Shown: positions 1 through 6,178 of the stretch, piece after piece
Layout of the letters: each line of letters opens with the position of its first letter
Numbering within the stretch: the first letter of the stretch is position 1
NCBI GenBank assembly: GCA_003482695.1
Contig: DMYC01000369.1
Span: forward strand, 1-6,178
Length of the DNA: 6,178 bases
From: Clostridiales bacterium UBA8960
Lineage (GTDB): Bacteria; Bacillota; Clostridia; Peptostreptococcales; Acidaminobacteraceae
Reading direction: 5' to 3'
The notes under the pieces: generated by a model
What the model was told of the DNA's origin: nothing
What the model saw: the letters and a program-made list of their open reading frames with translations, nothing else
Database searches by the model: none
Position numbers and translations under genes: made by a program

Positions 1-1
1 T

Positions 2-904
2 ATTCCTCAAAACATCAAAAAAGCGATTTCTGTTGGTATTGGTCTTTTTATTGCGTTTATAGGTCTTGCAAACGCAGGTATTGTCGTAGACAGCGTGACT
101 TTAGTCGGTCTTGGTGACATTACGAGCGGTACGGCTTTACTAGCACTTATCGGTCTTGTGATCGCAGGCGCACTCTTGGCGTTTAAAGTAAAAGGCGCAC
201 TATTTATCGCGATTATCGCGACGACGATTATCGGATATCCGATGGGTATCACGACATTCCCTGACAGAATCATGTCAGCACCTGCAGCACCTTATTTCTT
301 TGATTTTGTTTGGAGCGAAATATTCACATTTGACATGTTCACAGTCGTATTCGTCTTCTTGTTCGTCGATATCTTTGATACAGTAGGCACTTTAGTTGGT
401 GTCAGCACTAAAGCGGGTATGATGACGAAAGATGGCAAAGTGCCAAAAGCGAAGCAAGCGTTACTCGCAGATGCTGTTGCGACAACTTTAGGTGCTGCTC
501 TTGGTACATCTACAGTAACAACATATGTCGAGTCGGCAGCTGGTGTTGCTGAAGGTGGTAGAACGGGGTTAACATCAGTTGTTACAGCGGGATTGTTCGC
601 AGTGGCACTTCTGTTCTCGCCACTGTTTATCATGATTCCGGGTGCTGCAACTGCACCAGCGCTCATCTTAGTTGGTCTATTCATGATGAGTCCGATTAAA
701 GAAATCAATTTCGATGATTTTACTGAAGCAATTCCGGCATTTTTAACACTGATCATGATGCCTTTGACTTACTCGATTTCAGATGGTATCGTGTTTGGTA
801 TCGTATCATACGTCCTCTTGAAAGTGCTTACTAGAAAGTTCAGTGATGTTACGCTATTAACGTATATTTTAGCGATCGTATTTGTCATCAAATTCATCAT
901 GTAA
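2..904 (+). CDS. NCS2/AzgA-family purine (guanine/hypoxanthine) permease, 3' part
   Basis: This is an integral membrane transporter of the AzgA/PbuG branch of the nucleobase-cation symporters, which imports hypoxanthine, guanine or adenine with protons. The frame is open from base 2, so the true start lies left of the window. About 300 residues are present and roughly 130 N-terminal residues are missing compared with the usual 430-480. Recognisable family segments, numbered from base 2, are GIGLFIAFIGLANAG (12-26), DIFDTVGTL (123-131), ESAAG (177-181) followed by GGRTGLTS (185-192), PLFIMIPGAATAPAL (207-221), and a final stretch with PLTYSISDGI. The ESAAG/GGRTG pair is the family's substrate-binding signature. 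The protein is very hydrophobic, with several membrane helices up to the C terminus. A GTG at 95 is internal and not the start. The exact substrate, and whether it corresponds to PbuG or PbuO, cannot be told. A terminator follows 27 bases after the stop. Confidence 0.93.
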   Translation: MPQNIKKAISVGIGLFIAFIGLANAGIVVDSVTLVGLGDITSGTALLALIGLVIAGALLAFKVKGALFIAIIATTIIGYPMGITTFPDRIMSAPAAPYFFDFVWSEIFTFDMFTVVFVFLFVDIFDTVGTLVGVSTKAGMMTKDGKVPKAKQALLADAVATTLGAALGTSTVTTYVESAAGVAEGGRTGLTSVVTAGLFAVALLFSPLFIMIPGAATAPALILVGLFMMSPIKEINFDDFTEAIPAFLTLIMMPLTYSISDGIVFGIVSYVLLKVLTRKFSDVTLLTYILAIVFVIKFIM

Positions 905-931
905 TTGGCTGTTGTTTAATGATTTAATCTC

Positions 932-972
932 AAAGATCAGAGTGAAAAATGCTCTGATCTTTTATCTTTTTT
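932..972 (+). terminator. Rho-independent terminator of the purine permease gene
   Basis: A perfect 11-bp stem is formed by AAAGATCAGAG (932-942) and CTCTGATCTTT (952-962), with a nine-base loop. It is followed by TATC and six T (967-972). It lies 27 bases after the permease stop and separates this gene from the glycosylase. Confidence 0.92.
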
Positions 973-991
973 GGATGATTTCGTGTATAAT
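962..991 (+). promoter_or_regulatory. Candidate promoter of the glycosylase gene
   Basis: A consensus -10 box TATAAT lies at 986-991. No good -35 is present; the best-placed hexamer, TTATCT at 962-967, sits inside the terminator's T tract with an 18-base spacer. The initiation site predicted about seven bases downstream would fall near 998, only about ten bases before the ATG at 1008 and inside the ribosome binding site. The -10 is exact, but the rest is weak. Confidence 0.4.
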
Positions 992-1007
992 GAAAAAGGG
1001 TGATTAA

Positions 1008-1847
1008 ATGGATTTGATACGCGTGATAAAGCTGGATGAAGCACTGTTTGACATACGCAAAACATTGACTTGCGGTCAGTGTTTCAGATGGGCGGAAGAA
1101 GGCGACAGATTTATAGGTGTCGTTAAAAATACAGTGCTCGCATTAAACGAACAGACCTATTTGCTAGAAATTTATGGAGAAGATCTAGACGATGCATACA
1201 TCCATCGTTATTTCGATTTCAATACGGATTATTCAGCGAGGCTTCATGAGATTTCTTTGGTCGACGCACATCTAAAAAAAGCCGTAGCATATGGTTCAGG
1301 CATAAGGCTTTTAAATCAGGAACCTTTTGAAACCTTGATATCATTCATCCTTTCCAGCAACAATAATATTCCTAAAATCAAGTTGACGATAGAAGCCTTG
1401 TCTGAAAAGTTTGGTAAACCCATCGGTGTGCTAGGTGGAAAAATGCGATTCGCTTTTCCAGACGTAAACGCTTTGGGGCAAGCTTCGCTTGAAGCATTGA
1501 ATGTCAAAGCGATTGGTTATAGGGTGAAATCCGTTTTCGAGACATGTGCAAAAATACTCCATGACCATGCCGATTTGCATTACCCTTATGATGCGGATTA
1601 CCTGCAGGCTAAAATATGGTTAAAGCAGTTTTATGGCGTGGGCGATAAGGTGGCGGATTGCGTCTTACTTTTCGCTTATGGTAAACAAGAAGCTTTCCCC
1701 GTGGACACTTGGGTTAAGCGTGTTTTAAAAGAGCTATACGAGGTGGAGTCTGATTGTGAAGCTTTTATCAGAGCGCATTTTTTAAAATATCCAGGACTTA
1801 CGCAACAAGTCTTGTTTTACTATATAAGGCAAAATAAATTAAAATGA
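1008..1847 (+). CDS. ogg: 8-oxoguanine DNA glycosylase/AP lyase (Ogg1 type, HhH-GPD family)
   Basis: This is a bifunctional base-excision repair enzyme that removes 8-oxoguanine from DNA and cleaves the abasic site by beta-elimination. The 279-residue protein carries an Ogg N-terminal domain (about 1-95) and a helix-hairpin-helix GPD domain (about 100-279). Key residues line up with human OGG1: Gly23 in CGQCFRW (Gly42, 8-oxoG reader), Asn118 in SSNNN (Asn149), Tyr171 in GYR (Tyr203), hairpin GVGDKVADC with catalytic Lys214 (Lys249) and Cys218 (Cys253), catalytic Asp233 in PVDTW (Asp268), and Gln266 and Phe270 in QQVLF (Gln315, Phe319). Human Arg154, which reads the opposite cytosine, is Lys123 here. 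The start is fixed by GGGTGAT (998-1004), close upstream of ATG 1008. The EAL-HDOD gene follows after 36 bases without a terminator, so they probably share a transcript. Generic annotation might call it a DNA-3-methyladenine glycosylase; the Ogg residues argue against that. Confidence 0.93.
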   Translation: MDLIRVIKLDEALFDIRKTLTCGQCFRWAEEGDRFIGVVKNTVLALNEQTYLLEIYGEDLDDAYIHRYFDFNTDYSARLHEISLVDAHLKKAVAYGSGIRLLNQEPFETLISFILSSNNNIPKIKLTIEALSEKFGKPIGVLGGKMRFAFPDVNALGQASLEALNVKAIGYRVKSVFETCAKILHDHADLHYPYDADYLQAKIWLKQFYGVGDKVADCVLLFAYGKQEAFPVDTWVKRVLKELYEVESDCEAFIRAHFLKYPGLTQQVLFYYIRQNKLK

Positions 1848-1873
1848 TTTAATGTAAACAATAAATCACGCAT

Positions 1874-1879
1874 GGGGTG
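1874..1879 (+). promoter_or_regulatory. Ribosome binding site that decides the EAL-HDOD start
   Basis: GGGGTG lies four bases before the ATG at 1884 and complements the 16S anti-Shine-Dalgarno. An in-frame ATG at 1872 would place this site inside the coding region and has only A/T-rich sequence without a binding site upstream. The start at 1884 is therefore preferred. It gives an N terminus MEVFLARQPIF, which fits my recollection of how this family begins. Confidence 0.75.
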
Positions 1880-1883
1880 TGCT

Positions 1884-3101
1884 ATGGAAGTGTTTTTGGC
1901 CAGACAACCAATATTTGACACTAAACTGCAGGTCGTCGCTTATGAAATTTTATACAGAAGCAGCAATAAAAACATTTATGATTTGAGTATGGATGGCGAT
2001 TTGGCGACGACATCTGTCGTTGTGGATTCACTTGTCAACTTTGGCATACGAAGGCTGACAAATGGCAAAATGGCCTTTATTAATTTCACGAAAAAACTAC
2101 TGATGGATGATTTTCCAACTTTGTTTGACAAGGAAAGTCTAACGGTGGAAATCCTCGAAACGCTCGAAGTGGATGCGCCACTGGTGGAAAAGTGTAAAGA
2201 ACTGAAAAACAAAGGGTATATTCTCGCGCTTGACGATTTTTCGGGCGATGATACGTTTGACCTTATTATGCCGTACATCGATATAATTAAAGTTGATTTT
2301 CAAGTGCTTAAAAGTGAAGGGCGGCACTATATTGCAGATAAGTACAAGAAACTCGGTGTGAAATTGCTCGCTGAAAAAGTGGAGACGAAATATGATTACG
2401 AAGAAGCCCTAAGGATGGGCTATCAACTGTTTCAAGGTTATTTTTTTGAAAAACCCGTCATGTGCAAAGCCAAAAGCGTTCAGTCATCGACATACAGTTA
2501 TTTGGAAGTATTGAAAGAAACCATGAATGAGGAACCGGATTTTAATCGGCTAGCTGACATCATACGCAAAGACTTTTCGCTTACATATAAACTGCTTCGG
2601 CTCATCAATTCACCTGCTTTTTATACGGTCAATGTCATTACATCGATCAATCATGCGTTGACGTTGCTCGGGATCAATGAAATCAGAAAATGGACGACGC
2701 TTATCATGTTGCGCGATTTAAGTCTGAACAAACCGGATGAACTGGTTAAGGTTTCTTTGATTCGCGCGATGTTCGCTGAAAAAATCGCAGGGTCATTAGG
2801 ACTTGGCGATAGGGACACGGAAGCCTTTTTTCTAGGTCTGTTCTCTTTGATCGATACGATTATGGAAAAGCCGCTTTATGATATTATTGAGCCGCTCCCA
2901 CTGAGAGGGGACTTGAAAAGCGCACTGATGGGCGTGCATAATACGTTCCATGATATTCTGCTTCTATTAAAACATTATGAGCAGGGTAACTGGGATTCGG
3001 TCGTGGAAATCGCGAAAAAAAATGACATGCATCACTCAGTTATCAGCGATATGTATGTGTTGGCGGTTGAAGAGTCGATGAAGTACATAGGTGAAATGTA
3101 G
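1884..3101 (+). CDS. EAL-HDOD protein, c-di-GMP phosphodiesterase of the YuxH/PdeH type
   Basis: This is a cytoplasmic signalling protein with an EAL domain, the fold that hydrolyses cyclic-di-GMP to pGpG, and a C-terminal HDOD domain, an HD-related module usually used for regulation. It is 405 residues from the preferred start at 1884 (409 from ATG 1872). The EAL domain covers about 1-195. Its signature is altered to E21-I-L, but the acidic and polar catalytic set appears intact: Glu21, Asn67 (INF), Glu89 (VEILE), Asp117 and Asp118 (LDDF), Lys136 (IKVDF), Glu164 and Glu167 (AEKVET), and Gln184 (QGYFF). The loop that is usually DFGxG reads DFSGD. HDOD covers about 200-390, with LLRLINSPAF and INHALTLLGI typical. 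Architecture and length match Bacillus YuxH (PdeH), reported as an active phosphodiesterase. A weak promoter (TTACTA-17-TAAAAT, 1817-1845) could add to read-through from the glycosylase gene. The stop is three bases before CIRCE. Confidence 0.9.
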   Translation: MEVFLARQPIFDTKLQVVAYEILYRSSNKNIYDLSMDGDLATTSVVVDSLVNFGIRRLTNGKMAFINFTKKLLMDDFPTLFDKESLTVEILETLEVDAPLVEKCKELKNKGYILALDDFSGDDTFDLIMPYIDIIKVDFQVLKSEGRHYIADKYKKLGVKLLAEKVETKYDYEEALRMGYQLFQGYFFEKPVMCKAKSVQSSTYSYLEVLKETMNEEPDFNRLADIIRKDFSLTYKLLRLINSPAFYTVNVITSINHALTLLGINEIRKWTTLIMLRDLSLNKPDELVKVSLIRAMFAEKIAGSLGLGDRDTEAFFLGLFSLIDTIMEKPLYDIIEPLPLRGDLKSALMGVHNTFHDILLLLKHYEQGNWDSVVEIAKKNDMHHSVISDMYVLAVEESMKYIGEM

Positions 3102-3104
3102 TTA

Positions 3105-3131
3105 TTAGCACTCTTTTAACTTGAGTGCTAA
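3105..3131 (+). promoter_or_regulatory. CIRCE operator (HrcA binding site) of groESL
   Basis: TTAGCACTC (3105-3113), a nine-base spacer and GAGTGCTAA (3123-3131) match the CIRCE consensus with no mismatch. HrcA binds this inverted repeat and represses class I heat-shock operons until unfolded protein titrates GroEL away from HrcA. It lies three bases after the EAL-HDOD stop and 104 bases before groES. hrcA itself is not in the window. Confidence 0.98.
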
Positions 3132-3138
3132 AAATGTG

Positions 3139-3167
3139 TTGATTTTTTGTCGGCATTATTATAAAAT
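3139..3167 (+). promoter_or_regulatory. Predicted sigma-A promoter of groESL
   Basis: TTGATT (-35, 3139-3144) and TAAAAT (-10, 3162-3167) are separated by 17 bases. Each box departs modestly from TTGACA/TATAAT. Initiation would be near 3174, giving a leader of about 60 bases. The -35 begins seven bases after CIRCE. A shifted -10 (TATAAA at 3160 or 3173) is possible but has poorer spacing. I found no good promoter upstream of CIRCE in the end of the EAL-HDOD gene. Confidence 0.6.
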
Positions 3168-3190
3168 AAGTCTATAAATGCATTAAAAAT

Positions 3191-3202
3191 GCCAAATTTG
3201 GC
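3191..3202 (+). repeat. 12-bp perfect palindrome in the groESL leader
   Basis: GCCAAATTTGGC is fully self-complementary and lies about 17 bases after the predicted start of transcription and 21 bases before the groES ribosome binding site. It has no loop, so it is more plausible as a DNA-level protein site than as an RNA hairpin. It does not resemble CIRCE or a CtsR heptad repeat. It could be chance in AT-rich DNA. Confidence 0.35.
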
Positions 3203-3235
3203 TGACACAATAAGCCGTAAACAGGAGGAAATGTA

Positions 3236-3493
3236 ATGTTAAGACCATTAGGAAAACGCGTAATAATCAAAAGACTCGAGGCAGAGGAAAAAACGGCAAG
3301 TGGCATCGTGCTACCATCACAAGCGAAAGAAAAGCCGCAAATCGCGGAAGTCGTTGCTGTAGGTAAAGAGGTAGATGATGTTATGGTCGGTGATAAAGTC
3401 GTGTTTAAAAAATACGTCGGCACGGAAATCAAAGTTGACGGTGAAGAAGTGACGATTTGTGAAGTAGCGGACATCTTAGCGGTAATGGAATAA
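3236..3493 (+). CDS. groES: Co-chaperonin GroES (Hsp10), short form
   Basis: The heptameric lid of the GroEL folding chamber, in the cytosol. RPLGKRV at the N terminus, the mobile loop [11 protein letters not shown] with Ile24-Val25-Leu26 that contacts GroEL, and the C-terminal ADILAV strand identify it clearly. It has 85 residues against the usual 94-97. The shortfall is internal: between AVG (41-43) and GDKVVF (52-57) only eight residues, KEVDDVMV, remain where E. coli has seventeen, so the beta-hairpin that forms the dome roof is missing. The conserved Asp of the N-terminal PLxDRV motif is Lys7. The frame is intact, so this is not a frameshift product. AGGAGG at 3223-3228 lies seven bases before the ATG. 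groEL follows after 20 bases in the same operon. CIRCE upstream implies HrcA-controlled heat induction. Confidence 0.97.
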   Translation: MLRPLGKRVIIKRLEAEEKTASGIVLPSQAKEKPQIAEVVAVGKEVDDVMVGDKVVFKKYVGTEIKVDGEEVTICEVADILAVME

Positions 3494-3510
3494 AAATTAG
3501 GAGGCATTAA

Positions 3511-5142
<1,632 letters not shown>

Positions 5143-5155
5143 CTCAAATCGCGAT

Positions 5156-5256
5156 AAACCTCCAAATACTGCGTTGCAAGGAAAATCCCGTTCGGTTACG
5201 ATCGTTTTAGATCGCGCCCTCTCGTTCTTTTCCTTGCGCCTTGTCTTTGAATGTTT
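5156..5256 (+). repeat. Long imperfect inverted repeat/hairpin after groEL
   Basis: Two arms of about 48 bases (5156-5203 and 5210-5256) are complementary in register around a six-base loop (GTTTTA). The core is a perfect 10-bp match, GCAAGGAAAA (5176-5185) with TTTTCCTTGC (5228-5237), plus a perfect inner stem CGATC/GATCG (5199-5203 with 5210-5214). Outside the core, pairing continues with one bulge and mismatches: CAAA/TTTG (5163-5166 with 5246-5249) and AAAC/GTTT (5156-5159 with 5253-5256). No T tract follows, so it is not an intrinsic terminator. It could be a structured groESL 3' UTR, a processing site, or one copy of a dispersed palindromic intergenic repeat. No coding potential is evident. 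Confidence 0.65.
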
Positions 5257-5300
5257 CTCTCAATCTTCGCAAATTATTATAATAGACTATTTTGTAAATT

Positions 5301-5325
5301 AAAAACCAGCTTTGCTGGTTTTTTT
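5301..5325 (+). terminator. Rho-independent terminator downstream of groEL
   Basis: AAAAACCAGC (5301-5310), a TTT loop and GCTGG followed by seven T (5319-5325). The stem has five GC-rich pairs extended by A-T pairs. It is 158 bases after the groEL stop and is the first canonical terminator for the operon. The A-rich left flank could let it work on the opposite strand too. Confidence 0.9.
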
Positions 5326-5428
5326 CATTTTCATTTAAGGCGTTTGTTTTCAGCATCAATATCGGGGTATCAAAACTAGATAGGTTAAAATTAGAGTGGT
5401 CGCTACTTTGCTTTATTAGGTGTTAATC

Positions 5429-6178
5429 ATGAATATGAGAATTTTTAAAAATATGCCAACTGAACATCGAGAAACATTTGAACGTGAGCTTCTGGAAGTC
5501 AACTATCAGAGAGTCTATTACACGCTCAGGCTGCTTATGCCACTGTCTTTGATCATGTGGGTTGTTTCTTTCGCCATTCAAGATGTTTTAAGCATACAAC
5601 AAACCAATTTGATGCTTCTGATAGCAAGCACGTTGCTTTTTATCGTGAGTTTAAAATATCCGCTGAAATCAATTTACGCAGCCTATAGAGCTAAAAAAAT
5701 GATCGTTTTCTTTACATACGCATCACTGCTTCTTTGGGGGACACACCTTTATGGTTTTCATGATACAAACAATATTTTGATGTTGGACATGATACTCGTG
5801 ATCGTCGTCATGGCGTTCATGTTTCTAGCGAAATATCAGGTTATTGCGGGATTCTTTATGGCTAATGTTATTTACTTGTTTGGAATGACGCCATATTTAG
5901 AAAATGCTTTGCGTTATCCTCCAAAAGTAGCGACCCCTATTTTGCTGGTGGTCACAGCGTTCTTTTTATCGAGAGTGATATATAGGCAACACATGGAGCG
6001 CTTTATTTTGGCAGAAAAACTCAAGATGAAGCAGGAAGATTTAAAAAGCGAACTCTTGATGACGGTTGACAAGCTCCACGAGATGGAGCGCTCCATGCGG
6101 ACTGACGTCATCAAAACACTGGTAAAAGTGCTTGAGTACTACGACATCTACACGAGAGGACATTCGGAAAACGTGTCT
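5429..6178 (+). CDS. Membrane-anchored HD-GYP domain protein, 5' part
   Basis: The frame is open from ATG 5429 to the right edge (250 codons, 3' end missing). AGGTG (5418-5422) lies six bases before this ATG, so it is preferred over the ATG at 5435. The N terminus (1-30) is charged and cytoplasmic. Six hydrophobic segments follow at about 32-50, 61-76, 90-107, 115-133, 136-152 and 166-185. A charged helix, probably a coiled-coil linker, spans 188-222. The end, LVKVLEYYDIYTRGHSENV (231-249), is the start of an HD-GYP phosphodiesterase domain, with His245 as the first metal-binding His. The HD dyad and GYP motif would lie beyond the window. HD-GYP proteins typically hydrolyse cyclic-di-GMP; here the membrane part is probably a sensor. 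Tyr241 lies four residues before His245, where the trinuclear-metal subclass carries Glu. No c-di-GMP riboswitch was seen in the leader. A different output domain cannot be fully excluded. Confidence 0.85.
   Translation, partial: MNMRIFKNMPTEHRETFERELLEVNYQRVYYTLRLLMPLSLIMWVVSFAIQDVLSIQQTNLMLLIASTLLFIVSLKYPLKSIYAAYRAKKMIVFFTYASLLLWGTHLYGFHDTNNILMLDMILVIVVMAFMFLAKYQVIAGFFMANVIYLFGMTPYLENALRYPPKVATPILLVVTAFFLSRVIYRQHMERFILAEKLKMKQEDLKSELLMTVDKLHEMERSMRTDVIKTLVKVLEYYDIYTRGHSENVS

Noticed and set aside
292..756. 154-codon open frame on the minus strand within the permease gene
   Set aside because: It is antisense to a well-conserved transporter, has no ribosome binding site or family resemblance, and is low-complexity Ser/Thr/Val/Ala-rich, as expected for a shadow frame.
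95..904. GTG at 95 as the start of the permease
   Set aside because: The same frame is open back to base 2 and encodes conserved AzgA-family sequence, so the gene is cut by the window edge.
1872..1883. ATG 1872 as the start of the EAL-HDOD gene
   Set aside because: No ribosome binding site precedes it, while GGGGTG is correctly placed for the ATG at 1884.
3231..3236. ATG-TAA mini-frame overlapping the groES start
   Set aside because: It is a start codon followed at once by a stop and sits too close to AGGAGG; it is most likely chance.
5176..5237. The hairpin after groEL as the operon terminator
   Set aside because: The stem encloses about 40 bases and is not followed by a T tract; the hairpin at 5301-5325 fits much better.
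5359..5365. Sigma-D-like -10 (CCGATAT on the minus strand)
   Set aside because: No matching TAAA -35 at the right spacing, and no gene in that direction; it would only read antisense to groEL.
5386..5391. TAAAAT as the -10 of the HD-GYP gene
   Set aside because: The position is reasonable, but the region 17 bases upstream is GGGG-rich with no -35 match and no extended -10, so I did not list it as a promoter.
5326..5428. c-di-GMP riboswitch in the leader of the HD-GYP gene
   Set aside because: The conserved GEMM segments are not visible and the region is only about 100 bases of AT-rich sequence after a terminator.

Overview
This 6178-base window looks like ordinary chromosome from a low-to-moderate GC Bacillota, most likely a clostridial-type organism. 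The support is a perfect HrcA/CIRCE operator in front of groESL, a Firmicutes-style EAL-HDOD protein, an Ogg1-type glycosylase of the kind seen in clostridia, strong AGGAGG ribosome binding sites and intrinsic terminators with U tracts. The genus cannot be fixed from this sequence. All six genes are on the + strand. I see no mobile element, CRISPR array, tRNA or rRNA.

Layout. (1) 2-904 is the C-terminal 300 residues of an AzgA/PbuG-type purine permease, closed by a strong terminator at 932-972. (2) 1008-1847 is an 8-oxoguanine DNA glycosylase/AP lyase. It is followed after 36 bases, with no terminator, by 1884-3101, a c-di-GMP phosphodiesterase-like EAL-HDOD protein (YuxH/PdeH type). These two are probably co-transcribed. 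(3) Only three bases after that stop lies a perfect CIRCE element (3105-3131), then a sigma-A-like promoter and groES-groEL (3236-5142). (4) The 286-base gap after groEL holds a roughly 100-base imperfect hairpin (5156-5256) and a clean terminator (5301-5325). (5) 5429-6178 is the start of a membrane-anchored HD-GYP protein with six predicted membrane helices. It runs off the right edge.

How the genes relate. groES and groEL form a bicistronic heat-shock operon that should be repressed by HrcA. The EAL-HDOD and HD-GYP proteins on either side both belong to cyclic-di-GMP signalling families, but the sequence does not link them to the chaperonin. The permease and glycosylase are separate transcription units.

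I do not see a convincing new multi-gene system. The points most worth a second look are: a GroES of only 85 residues that has lost the dome (roof) hairpin; the CIRCE operator placed upstream of, not inside or downstream of, the best promoter; the long palindromic element after groEL; and substitutions in GroEL, the Ogg active site and the EAL domain.
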